From the NCBI GenBank assembly GCA_018399015.1, contig CP073761.1, forward strand, positions 868,001 through 932,000: DNA of 64,000 nt. The letters are read 5' to 3'. The position numbers were made by a program, and so were the translations under genes. The stretch's first letter is position 1. Each line of letters begins with the position of its first letter. This DNA comes from Cyanobium sp. M30B3 (lineage in GTDB: Bacteria; Cyanobacteriota; Cyanobacteriia; PCC-6307; Cyanobiaceae). This document shows, in pieces, positions 13,857 through 23,774 of the stretch. The notes under the pieces were generated by a model that saw only the letters and a list, made by a program, of their open reading frames with translations, was not told the origin of the DNA and searched no databases.

Positions 13857-15236
13857 CTAACAGCGGCGCCAGGGGCGTTCGGCCAGGGCTGCCGCCAGGG
13901 CGATCGCCGCCAGGGTCCAGAGCACCGGCAGCAGGCCCCAGCGGCTCACCACCGCGCCGGCCAGCACCAGGGGCAGGCTCAGGGCGATGTTGATCAGGTT
14001 GTTCTGCAACCCGAACACCTTGCCGCGCAGATCCTCCGGCGTGTCCTCCTGGATGGTCGTCTGGGCCGGGATGGCCAGCAGGGCGGCCCCCACCCCGAGC
14101 ACGGCACACAGCAGCAGGGTGAAGGTGAGGCTGCCGCGCAACTGGCCCAGCAGCAGCAGGCTCCAGCCGATCGTGCCCAGGCCGGCGGCGGCCAGGTGGC
14201 GGCGGTTGAGGCGATGGCCCAGCTGGGCCACGGCCAGGGCGCCGCAGGCCAGGCCCAGGCCGCTCATCGCCAGCAGCAGGCCGAAGCGGGTGGGCCCCAG
14301 GCCGGGCACGGCGGCGGCCAGGCTGATCGCCAGCACATACAGGGCGGCCAGGAGGCTGTAGAGCAGCACCAGCTGGAGCATGGCGCGGGTGACGGCCGGT
14401 TGCTGGCGCAGCACGCCGAGCCCTTCGCCGATCTCCTGCCACACCGAACTGCGCCGGGCCACGCGGGCGGTTTCCCGCCAGCGGATCCGGCTGATGGCCA
14501 GGGCGGCGGCGCCGTAGCAGAAGGGGAGCAGCAGGAATTCCCCGCCGGCGATGCCCAGCTGGGCGAGCCCGTGCTGCAACCCGCGCAGGATCGGGTCGCC
14601 CAGGGCGAAACCCACGATCGTGGCCGCCATGCTGGTGGCCTGGTAGAGGGAGTTGGCGGCCAGCAGCCGGTCCGCCGGCACCAGCCTGGGGATGGCGGCC
14701 TGTTCGGCCGGCGCGAAGAACTGGGTGAGCACCGACTCCAGGAAGGTCATCGCCACCAGCCCCCAGTAGCCCCAGCTCAGGCCCAGCCAGGTGGGTCCCG
14801 GCAACAGGCAGAAGGGCGCCAACAGCACCAGGGCGGCCCTGAGACCGTTGGAGGCCACCATCACGGCCCGCTTGGGCCAGCGGTCGGCCCATACCCCGGC
14901 CACCGTGCCCAGCAGCATCGCCGGCAGGGTGTTGGCCACGTAGATGCCGGTGGCCAGCAGGGTGATCATCTGGGCCCGGGTCTCGGGCAGGTCGAGGCGG
15001 ATGGCTGAGGCCGCTTCGGCCAGGGCCGGATTGGCCTCCGGCGTGCCCTTCACCCAGGTCTGGGCGATCAGGAACACCATCAGCACGATGTAGAACTTGT
15101 CGGCCAGCTGGGAGAACACCTGGCCCAGCCACAGCCAGCGGAAGTCGCGCAGGCGCAGCACGGCCTGCAGTCCGGTGGCTCGGGCCAGTCGTGCCCTCGG
15201 TTTCAACCTGCCACCTGCCCGCGTACGGCTGGTCAT
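13857..15236 (-). CDS. MFS transporter
   Basis: A 459-residue hydrophobic protein with about 12 predicted membrane helices. It carries the major-facilitator loop 2–3 signature (GVWADRWPKRAVMVASN) and a similar loop 8–9 (LGHRLNRRHLAAAG). It resembles the MFS_3/enterobactin-exporter-like group, but the substrate is unknown. Its start overlaps the recO stop by 4 bp, which implies coupled translation with recO. The next gene downstream on the same strand is the GT4 gene. Confidence 0.85.
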   Translation of the reverse strand: MTSRTRAGGRLKPRARLARATGLQAVLRLRDFRWLWLGQVFSQLADKFYIVLMVFLIAQTWVKGTPEANPALAEAASAIRLDLPETRAQMITLLATGIYVANTLPAMLLGTVAGVWADRWPKRAVMVASNGLRAALVLLAPFCLLPGPTWLGLSWGYWGLVAMTFLESVLTQFFAPAEQAAIPRLVPADRLLAANSLYQATSMAATIVGFALGDPILRGLQHGLAQLGIAGGEFLLLPFCYGAAALAISRIRWRETARVARRSSVWQEIGEGLGVLRQQPAVTRAMLQLVLLYSLLAALYVLAISLAAAVPGLGPTRFGLLLAMSGLGLACGALAVAQLGHRLNRRHLAAAGLGTIGWSLLLLGQLRGSLTFTLLLCAVLGVGAALLAIPAQTTIQEDTPEDLRGKVFGLQNNLINIALSLPLVLAGAVVSRWGLLPVLWTLAAIALAAALAERPWRRC

Positions 15237-16048
15237 GATGCCCCAGCCCAGGCCCCGGCCAGCAGGCGGAAGGAGCGGGGCCGGCGGCCCAGGTGCTCGT
15301 CACACCAGCGGCTCACCAGCTCCAGCAGATGCAGCCACACGCTGGACGGGCCCATCAGCTCGCCGTCGCGGCGGCGGGGCAGCGCCGGCCGCACCAGCCG
15401 CTGCAGCAGGGCCAGTTCGGAGGCATTGAGCAGCAGCGGTGCGCCGGTGATGGCACCGATCACCAGGCCCTCGCTGCTGAGCAGGCTGCAGCGCCACTCC
15501 CACTGGCCGATCGGCGGGTTGAGGGGCTCGCCGCTGCGGGCGCAGCGGGCCAGGGGCAGGGCATAGCCGCCGAGGGCCAGCAGGTGCACGCTGGCCTGCA
15601 CGGCGATCGCCAGGGCCTCGAGCTGGCAGCAGGGTTCGCGCACCAGGGCCTCCAGGCGCCCCAGCTGCATCAGCACGTTGGCCAGCACCCCGGGGGCCGG
15701 CGCCTCGCCCGGCACCATCGCCAGGCAGAGCTCCGCCAGGGCCTGGGCGCAGGCCAGGCACTCCAGCTGCTGGGCCAGGGCGCTGTAGTTGCGCCGCACC
15801 CGCAGCTGGCGCACGCGCCGCAGGCCGCGTCGGCCGCCCACCTGCAGCTGCAGGTGGGCCAGGGGCACGGCGGCGGCCAGGCTGCTCTTCGGGCGGCGGG
15901 CGCCGGGCACGGCCAGGCGCAGCAGCCCGTGGCTCTCGGTGAGCAGGGTGAGCAGCCGGTCGTGTTCGCCCAGGGGCTTGCTGCTCAGCGCGAGCCCTTC
16001 CAGCATCTGGCCGTCCTGGAGGGGGCCGTAACCTGGCGGCGTGCTCAC
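15233..16048 (-). CDS. recO: DNA repair protein RecO
   Basis: A 271-residue protein with an N-terminal OB-fold (LEGLALSSKPLGEHDRLLTL, typical of RecO), a helical middle and a C-terminal part. RecO helps load RecA onto SSB-coated single-stranded DNA in the RecFOR pathway. In many RecO proteins the C-terminal half has a Cys4 zinc site, which is not evident here. It lies 6 bp downstream of deoC and overlaps the MFS gene by 4 bp, so deoC–recO–MFS probably form an operon. Confidence 0.9.
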   Translation of the reverse strand: MSTPPGYGPLQDGQMLEGLALSSKPLGEHDRLLTLLTESHGLLRLAVPGARRPKSSLAAAVPLAHLQLQVGGRRGLRRVRQLRVRRNYSALAQQLECLACAQALAELCLAMVPGEAPAPGVLANVLMQLGRLEALVREPCCQLEALAIAVQASVHLLALGGYALPLARCARSGEPLNPPIGQWEWRCSLLSSEGLVIGAITGAPLLLNASELALLQRLVRPALPRRRDGELMGPSSVWLHLLELVSRWCDEHLGRRPRSFRLLAGAWAGAS

Positions 16049-16054
16049 CGGCGC

Positions 16055-16729
16055 TCAGGCCCGCAGGGCCTGGATCAGGCTGACGCCGTGGCTGGTGCCC
16101 AGCCGGGTGGCGCCCGCTTCCACCAGGGCCAGGGCCAGCTCCGGCGTGGTGATGCCGCCGGAGGCCTTCACCCCCGCCCGGCCGCGGGCGAGCTGGTGCA
16201 GGCGGGCCACCTGCCCGGCGCTGACGGGCGGGCCAAACCCACTGCCGCTCTTGAGGACGCTGGCGCCGGCATCGATGCTCACCTCCACCAGCAGGTTGAG
16301 GGCGTCGGGTTCCAGGCGGCCCACCTCCACGATCACCTTCACCGGCAGGCCGAGGGCGCAGATCGGCGCCAGGTCGGCCAGCAGGGTGGCGTGGTCGCCG
16401 TCGGCCAGGGCGCCGAAGTCGGGCACCACATCCAGTTCGTCGGCGCCGGCAGCGGCGGCCATCTCCGCCTCGGCCAGTTTGAGCGGGGCGGGCACGGCGC
16501 CGAAGGGAAAGCCCACCACGCTCACCAGCAGTGGCACCGCCCCCCTGCCGCTGCCCTGGCGGGGCAGCAGCTCGCGGGCCAGCTCCAGCCAGCGGGAGGC
16601 CAGGCACACCCCGGCGAAGCCGAAGTGGCGGGCCTCCTCACAGCAGCGCTGCACCGCCCCGCGACCCTGGTGGGGGTCGAGCAGGGCGTGGTCGATCAAT
16701 GGGGCCAGGTCGGGCTGCTCTGCAGGCAT
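16055..16729 (-). CDS. deoC: Deoxyribose-phosphate aldolase
   Basis: A 224-residue TIM-barrel aldolase that splits 2-deoxyribose 5-phosphate into acetaldehyde and glyceraldehyde 3-phosphate. Strand motifs IDHALLDPH, LVSVVGFPFGA, ELDVVPDFGAL, VKVIVEVG and the C-terminal Schiff-base lysine segment GVKASGGI are present. The ATG at 16729 lies 12 bp after the hpf stop, so hpf–deoC–recO are likely co-transcribed. Confidence 0.93.
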   Translation of the reverse strand: MPAEQPDLAPLIDHALLDPHQGRGAVQRCCEEARHFGFAGVCLASRWLELARELLPRQGSGRGAVPLLVSVVGFPFGAVPAPLKLAEAEMAAAAGADELDVVPDFGALADGDHATLLADLAPICALGLPVKVIVEVGRLEPDALNLLVEVSIDAGASVLKSGSGFGPPVSAGQVARLHQLARGRAGVKASGGITTPELALALVEAGATRLGTSHGVSLIQALRA

Positions 16730-16741
16730 GGGGTTCGGCCG

Positions 16742-17329
16742 TCAGGCCGGCTTGGCCTGGATCACCCCGAAACCGCCGTGGTTGCGGTGATACACCACCT
16801 GCAGCTCGCCGCTGTCGGCGTCGCGGAACAGGAAGAAGTCGTGGTCGACCATCTCCAGCTGGTGCACCGCCTCATCGAGGCTCATCGGCGGCATGTCGAA
16901 ATATTTGCGCCGCACGCCGCGGCTGGGCAGTTCGGCCTCCTTGCCGTCGGTGAGGCTGGCTCCGGGCGGGGGCAGGGTGGCGGCACCGGCCTCCTCGTCA
17001 CGGGCGGAGCGGTGCACCGGCCCGTGGTGGCGCTCGTGCAGGCGCTCCTTGTAGCGGTTGAGCTGGCGGGTGAGCTTGTTGGCCACCAGATCGATGCTGG
17101 CGTAGAGGTTGTCGCTGCGCTCCTGGGCGCGGATCACCGTGCCGTTGGCGAACATCGTGACTTCGGCAATCTGCTGGGGCACGCGCGGGTTGCGGGCCAC
17201 CGACAGGTGCACGTCGGCCTCCTTGACCATGCCCTCAAAGTGGTTGATGGCACGGGTGAGCTTGGTTTCGGTGTAGTCCCGGATGGCGGGCGTTACTTCA
17301 AGATTGCGGCCATGAATCAGCAGTTTCAT
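16742..17329 (-). CDS. hpf: Ribosome hibernation promoting factor, long form (LrtA-type)
   Basis: A 195-residue protein beginning MKLLIHGRNLEVTPAIRDY. The N-terminal ~100 residues form the HPF/YfiA domain that binds in the 30S decoding channel. The C-terminal ~60 residues (VRRKYFDMPPMSLDEAVHQL, then DHDFFLFRD) form the dimerisation domain that drives 100S ribosome formation. Cyanobacterial members are known as LrtA, from light-repressed transcript. The ATG at 17329 is chosen by family alignment; a longer in-frame extension is not family-like. It is divergent from lipB with a 53-bp gap. Confidence 0.95.
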   Translation of the reverse strand: MKLLIHGRNLEVTPAIRDYTETKLTRAINHFEGMVKEADVHLSVARNPRVPQQIAEVTMFANGTVIRAQERSDNLYASIDLVANKLTRQLNRYKERLHERHHGPVHRSARDEEAGAATLPPPGASLTDGKEAELPSRGVRRKYFDMPPMSLDEAVHQLEMVDHDFFLFRDADSGELQVVYHRNHGGFGVIQAKPA

Positions 17330-17382
17330 CGGGTGGGAGCAGCCTCCGTTGCTCTCTGCACCCACGCTAGGTAGGCCCCCCC

Positions 17383-18063
17383 ATGGCACACCGGCTCGAC
17401 GCAATCCTTTTTGAATCCAGCGCGCCGGTGGGCTTCGAGCAGGGCTGGCGGGCCCAGCGGGCGTTGCAGCACCGGCTGCTGGTCGATCCCGAGGGCCCCG
17501 ACGCCCTGCTGCTGCTGGAGCACGAGCCCTGCTACACCCTGGGCCGCGGGGCCAGCACCGCCCACCTGCGCTTCCCGCCCCAGGCACCGCCGCTGCCCCT
17601 GCACCGCATCGACCGGGGCGGCGAGGTGACCCACCACGCCCCTGGCCAGCTGGTGCTCTACCCGGTGCTCAACCTGCGGCGCCACGGGGCCGATCTGCAC
17701 CTCTACCTGCGTCAGCTGGAGCAGGTGGTGATCGACCTGCTGGCGGAGCTGGGGCTGGCGGGCGAGCGGATCGAGGGCCTCACCGGTGTGTGGCTGGAGG
17801 GGCGCAAACTGGCGGCGATCGGGGTGGGTGCCCGCCGCTGGATCAGCCAGCACGGCCTGGCCCTCAATGTGGACTGCGACCTGGCGGGCTTCGCGGCGAT
17901 CGTGCCCTGCGGCATCGCCGAGCGGCCGGTGGGGCGGCTGTGCGACTGGCGGCCCCAGCTCACGGCCGCCCAGCTGCGCCAGCCCCTGTTGGCAGCTTTC
18001 GCCGAGCGGTTCCAGCTGCGGCTGCGCCCCCCCCACCCCCACGAGGCCCTGCAGGGGTGGTAA
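17383..18063 (+). CDS. lipB: Lipoyl(octanoyl) transferase
   Basis: A 226-residue LipB that moves octanoate from acyl carrier protein to lipoyl domains. The family signature [20 protein letters not shown] is intact. The catalytic Cys lies in IVPCGI and the catalytic Lys in [11 protein letters not shown] likely client is the pyruvate dehydrogenase E2 encoded about 5 kb downstream. Confidence 0.95.
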   Translation: MAHRLDAILFESSAPVGFEQGWRAQRALQHRLLVDPEGPDALLLLEHEPCYTLGRGASTAHLRFPPQAPPLPLHRIDRGGEVTHHAPGQLVLYPVLNLRRHGADLHLYLRQLEQVVIDLLAELGLAGERIEGLTGVWLEGRKLAAIGVGARRWISQHGLALNVDCDLAGFAAIVPCGIAERPVGRLCDWRPQLTAAQLRQPLLAAFAERFQLRLRPPHPHEALQGW

Positions 18064-18089
18064 CCCTTGGGCTGGATACGCCCGTGCTG

Positions 18090-20016
18090 ATGGCCCTCGC
18101 CTCGATCATCTGGACGGCCAGCCGCCGCGACCGCCAGGCCCTGGCCCAGCGCCACGACTGGAGTGCGCTCACGGGGCTGGAGCAGCTCTGGCCGGAGCTG
18201 GCCCGCCTGCACGGCGATGCCCTGGCCCTGGAGGCGCCCCACGCGGCCGCGCCGGAGACCTTCAGCTACAGCCAGCTGCAGCAGGGGATCGAGCAGGTGG
18301 CGGCAGCCTTCGCAACCCTGGGGGTGGGCGCGGGCGCCGTGGTGGCCCTGTTCGCCGAGAACGGCCCCCGCTGGCTGCTCAGCGACCAGGGGCTGATGCG
18401 GGCCGGGGCGGCCGACGCGGTGCGGGGCAGCGCCGCCCCGCTGGAGGAGCTGCGCTACATCCTCCAGGACTCCGGCGCCATGGGCCTGGTGGTGGAGTCG
18501 GCGGCGCTGCTGGAGCGGCTCGAGCTCGCCGGCGAGCTGGCCGCGCCCCTGCGTTTCGTGGTGGTGCTGGAGGGGGAGGCGCCCGCGCTGGATGGGCTGC
18601 CGCCCTGCCTGGGCTGGGCCGACCTGCTGGGCCGCGGCGCGGAGGCCCTGGCGATGGGGCGGCCGGCGCCCACGCCCCCGGCGAGGAGCGGCGGCTGGCC
18701 ACGATCCTCTACACCTCAGGCACCACGGGCCAGCCCAAGGGGGTGCCACTCAGCCACGCCAACCTGCTGCACCAGCTGCGCCACTTCGGGGTGGCGGTGG
18801 CGCCCCGCCCCGGCGACCGGGTGGTGAGCGTGCTGCCGATCTGGCACTCCTATGAACGCAGCGCCGAATACTTCCTGCTCTCCTGCGGCTGCCGGCAGAC
18901 CTACACCACCCTCAAGCAGCTGCGCGCCGACCTGCAGCGGGTGCGGCCCCACTACCTGATCAGCGTGCCGCGGCTGTGGGAGGCGCTGCTGTCGGGCTTC
19001 GAGGCGGCCCTGGCGGAGATGCCGGCGGCGCGGCAGCGGCTGCTGCGGGGGCGCTGGCCAACAGCCGGGCCTACGCCGGGGCCCGCCGCCAGGCCCTCGA
19101 CCTCACCCTGGCGCCTGAGCCGGCCGGGGCACGGCTGCTGGCGGCCGGCCGCGCTGCCCTGCGCTGGCCGCTGCACGCCCTGGCGGCACGGTTGTTCTGG
19201 CCCAAGGTGCGCCAGCAGCTGGTGGGCGGCCGTCTGCGCACGGCGATCAGCGGCGGCGGTGCCCTGGCCCTGCACGTGGATGGCTTCTTCGAGGCGATCG
19301 GCATCGACCTGCTGGTGGGCTATGGCCTCACCGAGACCAGTCCGGTGCTCACCTGCCGGCGCGGCTGGTGCAACCGCCGCGGCAGCGCCGGCCAGCCCCT
19401 GCCCGGCACCGCCATTCAGATCGTGGATCCGGACACCCGCCGGCCGCTGGCCATCGGCGAGCGGGGCCTGGTGCTGGCCCGCGGGCCCCAGGTGATGGCC
19501 GGCTACTGGCGCAAGCCGGAGGCCAGCGCCAGGGTGCTGGATGGCGAGGGCTGGTTCGACACCGGCGACCTGGGCCTGCTGCTGGCCGATGGCACGCTGC
19601 TGCTCACCGGCCGCGCCAAGGACACCATCGTGCTCAGCAGCGGCGAGAACATCGAGCCGGCGCCGCTGGAGGAGGCGCTGCTGGCCAGCGACTGGATCGA
19701 GCAGGTGATGCTGGTGGGGCAGGACCGCAAGCAGCTGGGGGCGCTGATCGTGCCCTGGCCCGAGCCCCTGGCGGCCTTCGCGGCGGCGGCGGGGCTGCCA
19801 GGGGAGGTGGATGGGGCCTTGTTGCGGGCCCTCAGCCGCGACTGCAACCGGCTGCTGGCCTCCCGGCCCGGCGCCCGCCCCGACGAGCGGCTGGCCGGGG
19901 TGGCCCTGGTGGAGCCCTTCACCCTGGAGAACGGCCTGCTCACCCAGACCCTCAAACAGCGCCGCGACCGCATCGCCGCCCGTGACGCGGCGGCGATCGA
20001 GGCCATCTACGGCTGA
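18090..20016 (+). pseudogene. Long-chain acyl-CoA/acyl-ACP synthetase (AMP-binding), two frame breaks
   Basis: The reading passes through three frames. The start MALASIIWTASRRDRQ to about 18675 is one frame. The AMP-binding P-loop (LATILYTSGTTGQPKG) and PIWHSYERSAEYFLL are the next. From about 19050 (LTETSPVL, GWFDTGDLG, KDTIVLSSGENIEPAPLE) is the third. Each break fits loss of one base, in CCCCC at 18675–18679 and GGGGG at 19047–19051. With both restored the gene is 642 residues, normal for FadD/Aas-type fatty-acid activating enzymes that recycle free fatty acids in cyanobacteria. Sequencing error is more likely than decay, because the protein sequence is otherwise intact. Confidence 0.85.
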
Positions 20017-20060
20017 CCTGGAGGGTTGGCGGCATCGGGACGAGGGCTGGCTTGAGCTGA

Positions 20061-20255
20061 CTTGACTTGACTTGACTTGACTTGACTTGACTTGACTTGA
20101 CTTGACTTGACTTGACTTGACTTGACTTGACTTGACTTGACTTGACTTGACTTGACTTGGCTTGGCTTGGCTTGGCTTGGCTTGACTTGGCCTGGTCTGG
20201 TCTGGTCTGGCTTGGTCTGGCTTGGTCTGGCCCGGCTTGGTCTGGTCTGGTCTGG
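20061..20255. repeat. Pentanucleotide array (CTTGA)n–(CTTGG)n–(TCTGG)n
   Basis: There are 39 consecutive 5-bp units: 19 pure CTTGA (20061–20155), then mostly CTTGG, then mostly TCTGG. The 5-bp register is held across the unit changes. It lies between the convergent acyl synthetase and StpA-like genes. The open frame read through it on the minus strand (repeated KSSQV) is an artefact of the repeat. Confidence 0.97.
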
Positions 20256-20405
20256 CCTGTCGCCGGGTTGGTTGGTTTGCTGTTGAAGGAGCTGGTCTGG
20301 TCTGGTCAAGCTCCTAGTAACGTGAAAGGCCTGGCCTGCTGTTGGAGATCAGCGCTTGGCCGGAACGGCTCTGTGCAGTGGTTGTGTTCAGCTGCAGCGT
20401 TTCGT

Positions 20406-21764
20406 TTAGTGGTTGGGTTCAGTGGTTGAGCTCGGCTGGGTTTGGGGCAGGCCATCCGGGTGAGGGTTGTTGGTCCCGGACCCGTGCTCCAGCTCCTCGG
20501 CCAGCTCGGCGAAGAAGGCCCGGTACTGGCGGGGGCCGCCGGGGAAGAGGGCGTCGAGGCGCAGGGGATCGTGGGGGTCGCTGAGGCCGGCCAGGGAACC
20601 GCCTTTGAAGGAGGGGCGGCTCACCTCGCCGCTGCTGCTGTCGACCAGCACCACCCGGTTGGGGCGGTCGAAGGCCTGGCCCAGCTGCTGCAGCAGGGTG
20701 AGGAAGCCGCGGTCGCTGCCGCCCCGCTGCCAGCTGCCCGGTTCGGGGCCGGGGCGGGAGGTGATCGTGTCGGCCACGCCCACCAGCCGCGGCATCAGCG
20801 CGGCGGGGATGCGGCTGCGGGCCAGCTCCAGCAGGGCGCTGAGCTGGCGGGGGGCGCTGCGCACGTGGAAGCCGGCGCCGAGCGGATGCACGCCGTGGTG
20901 GCGGGCGATGTGCTCGTTGATCAGCACCAGCAGGCCCGCCTCCTTGATGGCGCCGCGCAGCATGAACTGCACGTCGGTGGTGCCCAGGCCGTCGGCGCTG
21001 GCCCACACGGGCTGCTCGCGGCCCTCGGCGTCCACCAGGTTGGGGGCGATGTGCAGGAAGAAGCTGTCGGCCAGGCCGGCCCGCTCGGCCTCCACCAGCA
21101 GCGCCTCCATCTGCTCCAGCAGGTTTTCCTGCAGGGCCACCGCCAGGCCTGGGTCTGGGTGGAGTCCCGCAGCGGCGTCGGCGATCCAGTTGAACAGGCC
21201 GTTGAGGTTCACCGTGGGCGAGAGGGGGTTGTCGAGCACGGCCAGGCGCAGCTGGCGCTCCAGCTCCGGGCCGTGCAGATCCGGCAGCAGCTGGAGGAGC
21301 CAGGCGCGCAGCCCGGCGCCGAGCCGCTCGGGCAGGGCCTGGAGGAAGGCCCGTTCGGCCTCGCTCACCCCCGGTGTGGACACGCTGCCGTAGCGGTTCT
21401 GCAGCTGCACGCCGCCGGCCGCCAGCCCCGGCAGGTAGAGCCCCTCGCGGGCGGGGTCGTTCTGGCCTGCCAGCGCGTTCTCCACCAGGCGGTTCACGCC
21501 CCGGTAGCCGGCGTGTTCGCCGTTGGTGAGCACGCAGAAGCGGCCGTCCAGCCGGCGGGCATGGCGCACATAGGCGGGCTCCAGCCGCCGCTGCAGGGGG
21601 TCGTGCACCAGCTCCATGCACACGCCGTCGAGGTCCTGCACCAGCAGCAGGTCGCTCGGGTGGCCGCGGTGGTGGCGCAGGTCGGCCAGCAGCTCGGCGG
21701 GGCTCAGGGCGTCGGCGGCGAGCATCGGGGTGGGTCTGGGTGCTGGGACGGGAGCCTGGGCCAT
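20406..21764 (-). CDS. stpA: Glucosylglycerol-phosphate phosphatase (StpA/GgpP-like)
   Basis: A 452-residue protein whose N-terminal region contains LLLVQDLDGVCMELVHDPL, a HAD-type DxDG motif in the context typical of cyanobacterial StpA. StpA removes phosphate from glucosylglycerol phosphate, the last step in making the compatible solute glucosylglycerol under salt stress. Other conserved stretches include CVLTNGEHAGYRGVNRLVE and DVQFMLRGAIKEAGLLVLIN. The partner synthase (GgpS) is not in this window. The C-terminal tail after EELEHGSG is low in complexity. The ATG at 21764 is used; an in-frame ATG at 21725 is possible. Confidence 0.8.
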   Translation of the reverse strand: MAQAPVPAPRPTPMLAADALSPAELLADLRHHRGHPSDLLLVQDLDGVCMELVHDPLQRRLEPAYVRHARRLDGRFCVLTNGEHAGYRGVNRLVENALAGQNDPAREGLYLPGLAAGGVQLQNRYGSVSTPGVSEAERAFLQALPERLGAGLRAWLLQLLPDLHGPELERQLRLAVLDNPLSPTVNLNGLFNWIADAAAGLHPDPGLAVALQENLLEQMEALLVEAERAGLADSFFLHIAPNLVDAEGREQPVWASADGLGTTDVQFMLRGAIKEAGLLVLINEHIARHHGVHPLGAGFHVRSAPRQLSALLELARSRIPAALMPRLVGVADTITSRPGPEPGSWQRGGSDRGFLTLLQQLGQAFDRPNRVVLVDSSSGEVSRPSFKGGSLAGLSDPHDPLRLDALFPGGPRQYRAFFAELAEELEHGSGTNNPHPDGLPQTQPSSTTEPNH

Positions 21765-21856
21765 GCGGGCAGGCGCGGCTGGTTCCAGCCTGGCAGGGGG
21801 GGGCAGTTGACCAGGGGCGGACCGGCTGACACGCTGAGCGCTGATCCTCAGAACCC

Positions 21857-22300
21857 ATGGCCGACGGCACCCTTCAGATCAAGCGCCAGATCACCGTGCG
21901 GGCCGTGGTGACGCCGCGCTGGAAGGAGGACGCCGAGCGCGAGCTGAGCAACGCGGTGAGCAACACCGACGCCCAGCTGGCCCAGCTGGAGCAGGAGGGT
22001 CAGCAGGTGATCGACGAGATCCGCCGCCAGAGCGTCAATCCCCTCGACCCCCGGGTGCAGGAGCAGGTGGGATCGGTGCAGCAACAGGTGGGGGCCAAGC
22101 GGGCCGAGCTGGAGCAGCAGCGCCGTCAGATGCTCGAGCAGCAGCGCCAGGTGCGCGAGCTGGAGATGGAGCAGATCGTGGAACAGGGCCAGCTGGAGAG
22201 CGTGGTGGAGGTGCGTGTGGGCGACAACCTGGTGGAGAAGCTGCAGGCCGCTGTGCTGGTGCGCGATGGTGTGATCGAGGCGATCGAGGGGTCGCTCTGA
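21857..22300 (+). CDS. YlqD family protein
   Basis: A 147-residue protein starting MADGTLQIKRQITVRAVVTP, with a long central coiled coil (about residues 35–110, rich in Gln, Glu and Arg) and a C-terminal beta segment (VEVRVGDNLVEKL). This layout matches the YlqD family, whose function is unknown. It lies 63 bp upstream of pdhC on the same strand and may be co-transcribed with it. Confidence 0.8.
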   Translation: MADGTLQIKRQITVRAVVTPRWKEDAERELSNAVSNTDAQLAQLEQEGQQVIDEIRRQSVNPLDPRVQEQVGSVQQQVGAKRAELEQQRRQMLEQQRQVRELEMEQIVEQGQLESVVEVRVGDNLVEKLQAAVLVRDGVIEAIEGSL

Positions 22301-22363
22301 ACGGGCGAACAGCCGTGCTGCGGCGCGACTCGTAAAATCCGCACCACTGCTGCGGCGCACCCG

Positions 22364-23761
22364 TTGGCCACCCACGAAATCTTCATGCCCGCCCTCTCCT
22401 CCACGATGACGGAGGGCAAGATCGTGGAGTGGCTGAAGCAGCCCGGCGACCGCGTTGAGCGCGGTGAGTCGGTGCTGGTGGTGGAGAGCGACAAGGCAGA
22501 CATGGATGTGGAGGCGTTCCAGGAGGGCTTCCTGGCAGCCGTGCTGATGCCCGCGGGTGGCACGGCGCCGGTGGGGGAGACGATCGGCCTCATCGTGGAA
22601 ACCGAGGCGGAGATCGCCGAGGCCGCCGCCAAGGCGCCGGCGGCTCCGGCTGCCGCCACAGCCACCCCAGCCCCAGCCACCCCAGCTGCGGCTGCGCCGG
22701 TGGCTGCCGCTGTCGCTGCCGCTGCTCCGGCTCCGGCTCCGGCCCCGGTCACAGCCGCTCCTCCCGCCCCGGCTCCCGTGGCGGTGGCGGTGGCGGCGCC
22801 GGCCTCCACGGCGAGCGGCCGGGTGGTGGCCTCCCCTCGCGCCAAGAAATTGGCATCCCAGCTGGGGGTGGATCTCAATGCCCTGCGCGGCAGCGGCCCC
22901 CACGGCCGCATCCAGGCTGAGGACGTGCTGGCCGCCGGCGGCCAGCCGGTGAGCGTGCCGCGGGTGGCCGAGGGCAGTGGCCCGGCCCTGGCCCCGGCGC
23001 CGGCGGGCGGCAATGGCGGTGGCGGTGGCAGTGGCAGGGGCGCGGTGGCCCCGGCTCCAGCAGGGGATGCTTTCGGGCGGCCCGGCGAGGCGGTGGCGTT
23101 CAACACCCTGCAGAACGCCGTGAACCGCAACATGCTGGCCAGCCTGGCGGTGCCCTGCTTCCGGGTGGGCTACACGATCACCACCACCAGGCTCGACGCC
23201 TTCTACAAGCAGGTGAAATCCAAGGGCGTCACCATGACCGCCCTGCTGGCCAAGGCCGTCGCCGTGACCCTGGCGCGCCATCCCCAGGTGAACGCCGCCA
23301 CCAGCGCTGACGGCAGCGCCATGGCCTACCCCGCCGCCGTGAACGTGGCCGTGGCCGTGGCGATGGAAGACGGCGGCCTGATCACCCCGGTGCTGGCTGC
23401 CGCCGACAGGACCGACATCTATTCCCTGGCCCGCAGCTGGGCCGATCTGGTGGCCAGGGCCCGCAGCAAGCAGCTGCAGCCGGAGGAGTACAGCACCGGC
23501 ACCTTCACCCTCTCCAACCTGGGCATGTTCGGCGTCGACCGCTTCGACGCGATCCTGCCGCCCGGCACCGGCGCCATCCTGGCGGTGGCGGCGTCGCGGC
23601 CCACGGTGGTGGCCGGCAAAGATGGCTCGATGCGGGTGGCCAACCAGATGCAGGTGAATCTCACCTGCGACCACCGCACCATCTACGGCGCCCATGCCGC
23701 CGCGTTCCTCAAGGACCTGGCCCAGCTGATCGAGACCAACCCGGAGAGCCTGGCGCTCTGA
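22364..23761 (+). CDS. pdhC: Pyruvate dehydrogenase E2, dihydrolipoamide acetyltransferase
   Basis: A 465-residue E2 enzyme. The N-terminal lipoyl domain carries the lipoylated Lys in VVESDKADMDV (about residue 45). An Ala/Pro-rich linker, a peripheral subunit-binding domain (VVASPRAKKLASQLGVDLNA, about 150–185) and the catalytic acetyltransferase domain follow, with the active-site stretch LTCDHRTIYGAHAAAFL. It transfers acetyl groups from E1 to CoA. The start appears to be TTG at 22364, since MATHEIFMPALSSTM fits the family and no ATG is near. Confidence 0.95.
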   Translation: MATHEIFMPALSSTMTEGKIVEWLKQPGDRVERGESVLVVESDKADMDVEAFQEGFLAAVLMPAGGTAPVGETIGLIVETEAEIAEAAAKAPAAPAAATATPAPATPAAAAPVAAAVAAAAPAPAPAPVTAAPPAPAPVAVAVAAPASTASGRVVASPRAKKLASQLGVDLNALRGSGPHGRIQAEDVLAAGGQPVSVPRVAEGSGPALAPAPAGGNGGGGGSGRGAVAPAPAGDAFGRPGEAVAFNTLQNAVNRNMLASLAVPCFRVGYTITTTRLDAFYKQVKSKGVTMTALLAKAVAVTLARHPQVNAATSADGSAMAYPAAVNVAVAVAMEDGGLITPVLAAADRTDIYSLARSWADLVARARSKQLQPEEYSTGTFTLSNLGMFGVDRFDAILPPGTGAILAVAASRPTVVAGKDGSMRVANQMQVNLTCDHRTIYGAHAAAFLKDLAQLIETNPESLAL

Positions 23762-23774
23762 CCGCCCCCTCACC

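Noticed and set aside
13716-15008. A 430-codon plus-strand open frame
   Set aside because: It is antisense to the MFS transporter and glycosyltransferase and has no recognisable motif.
15293-17374. A 693-codon plus-strand open frame rich in Gln, Gly and His
   Set aside because: It lies antisense to recO, deoC and hpf, whose family motifs are clear. Long antisense frames of this composition are expected in GC-rich DNA.
20007-20309. Repetitive protein of KSSQV units
   Set aside because: It is a translation of the CTTGA pentanucleotide array; composition and position show that it is not a gene.
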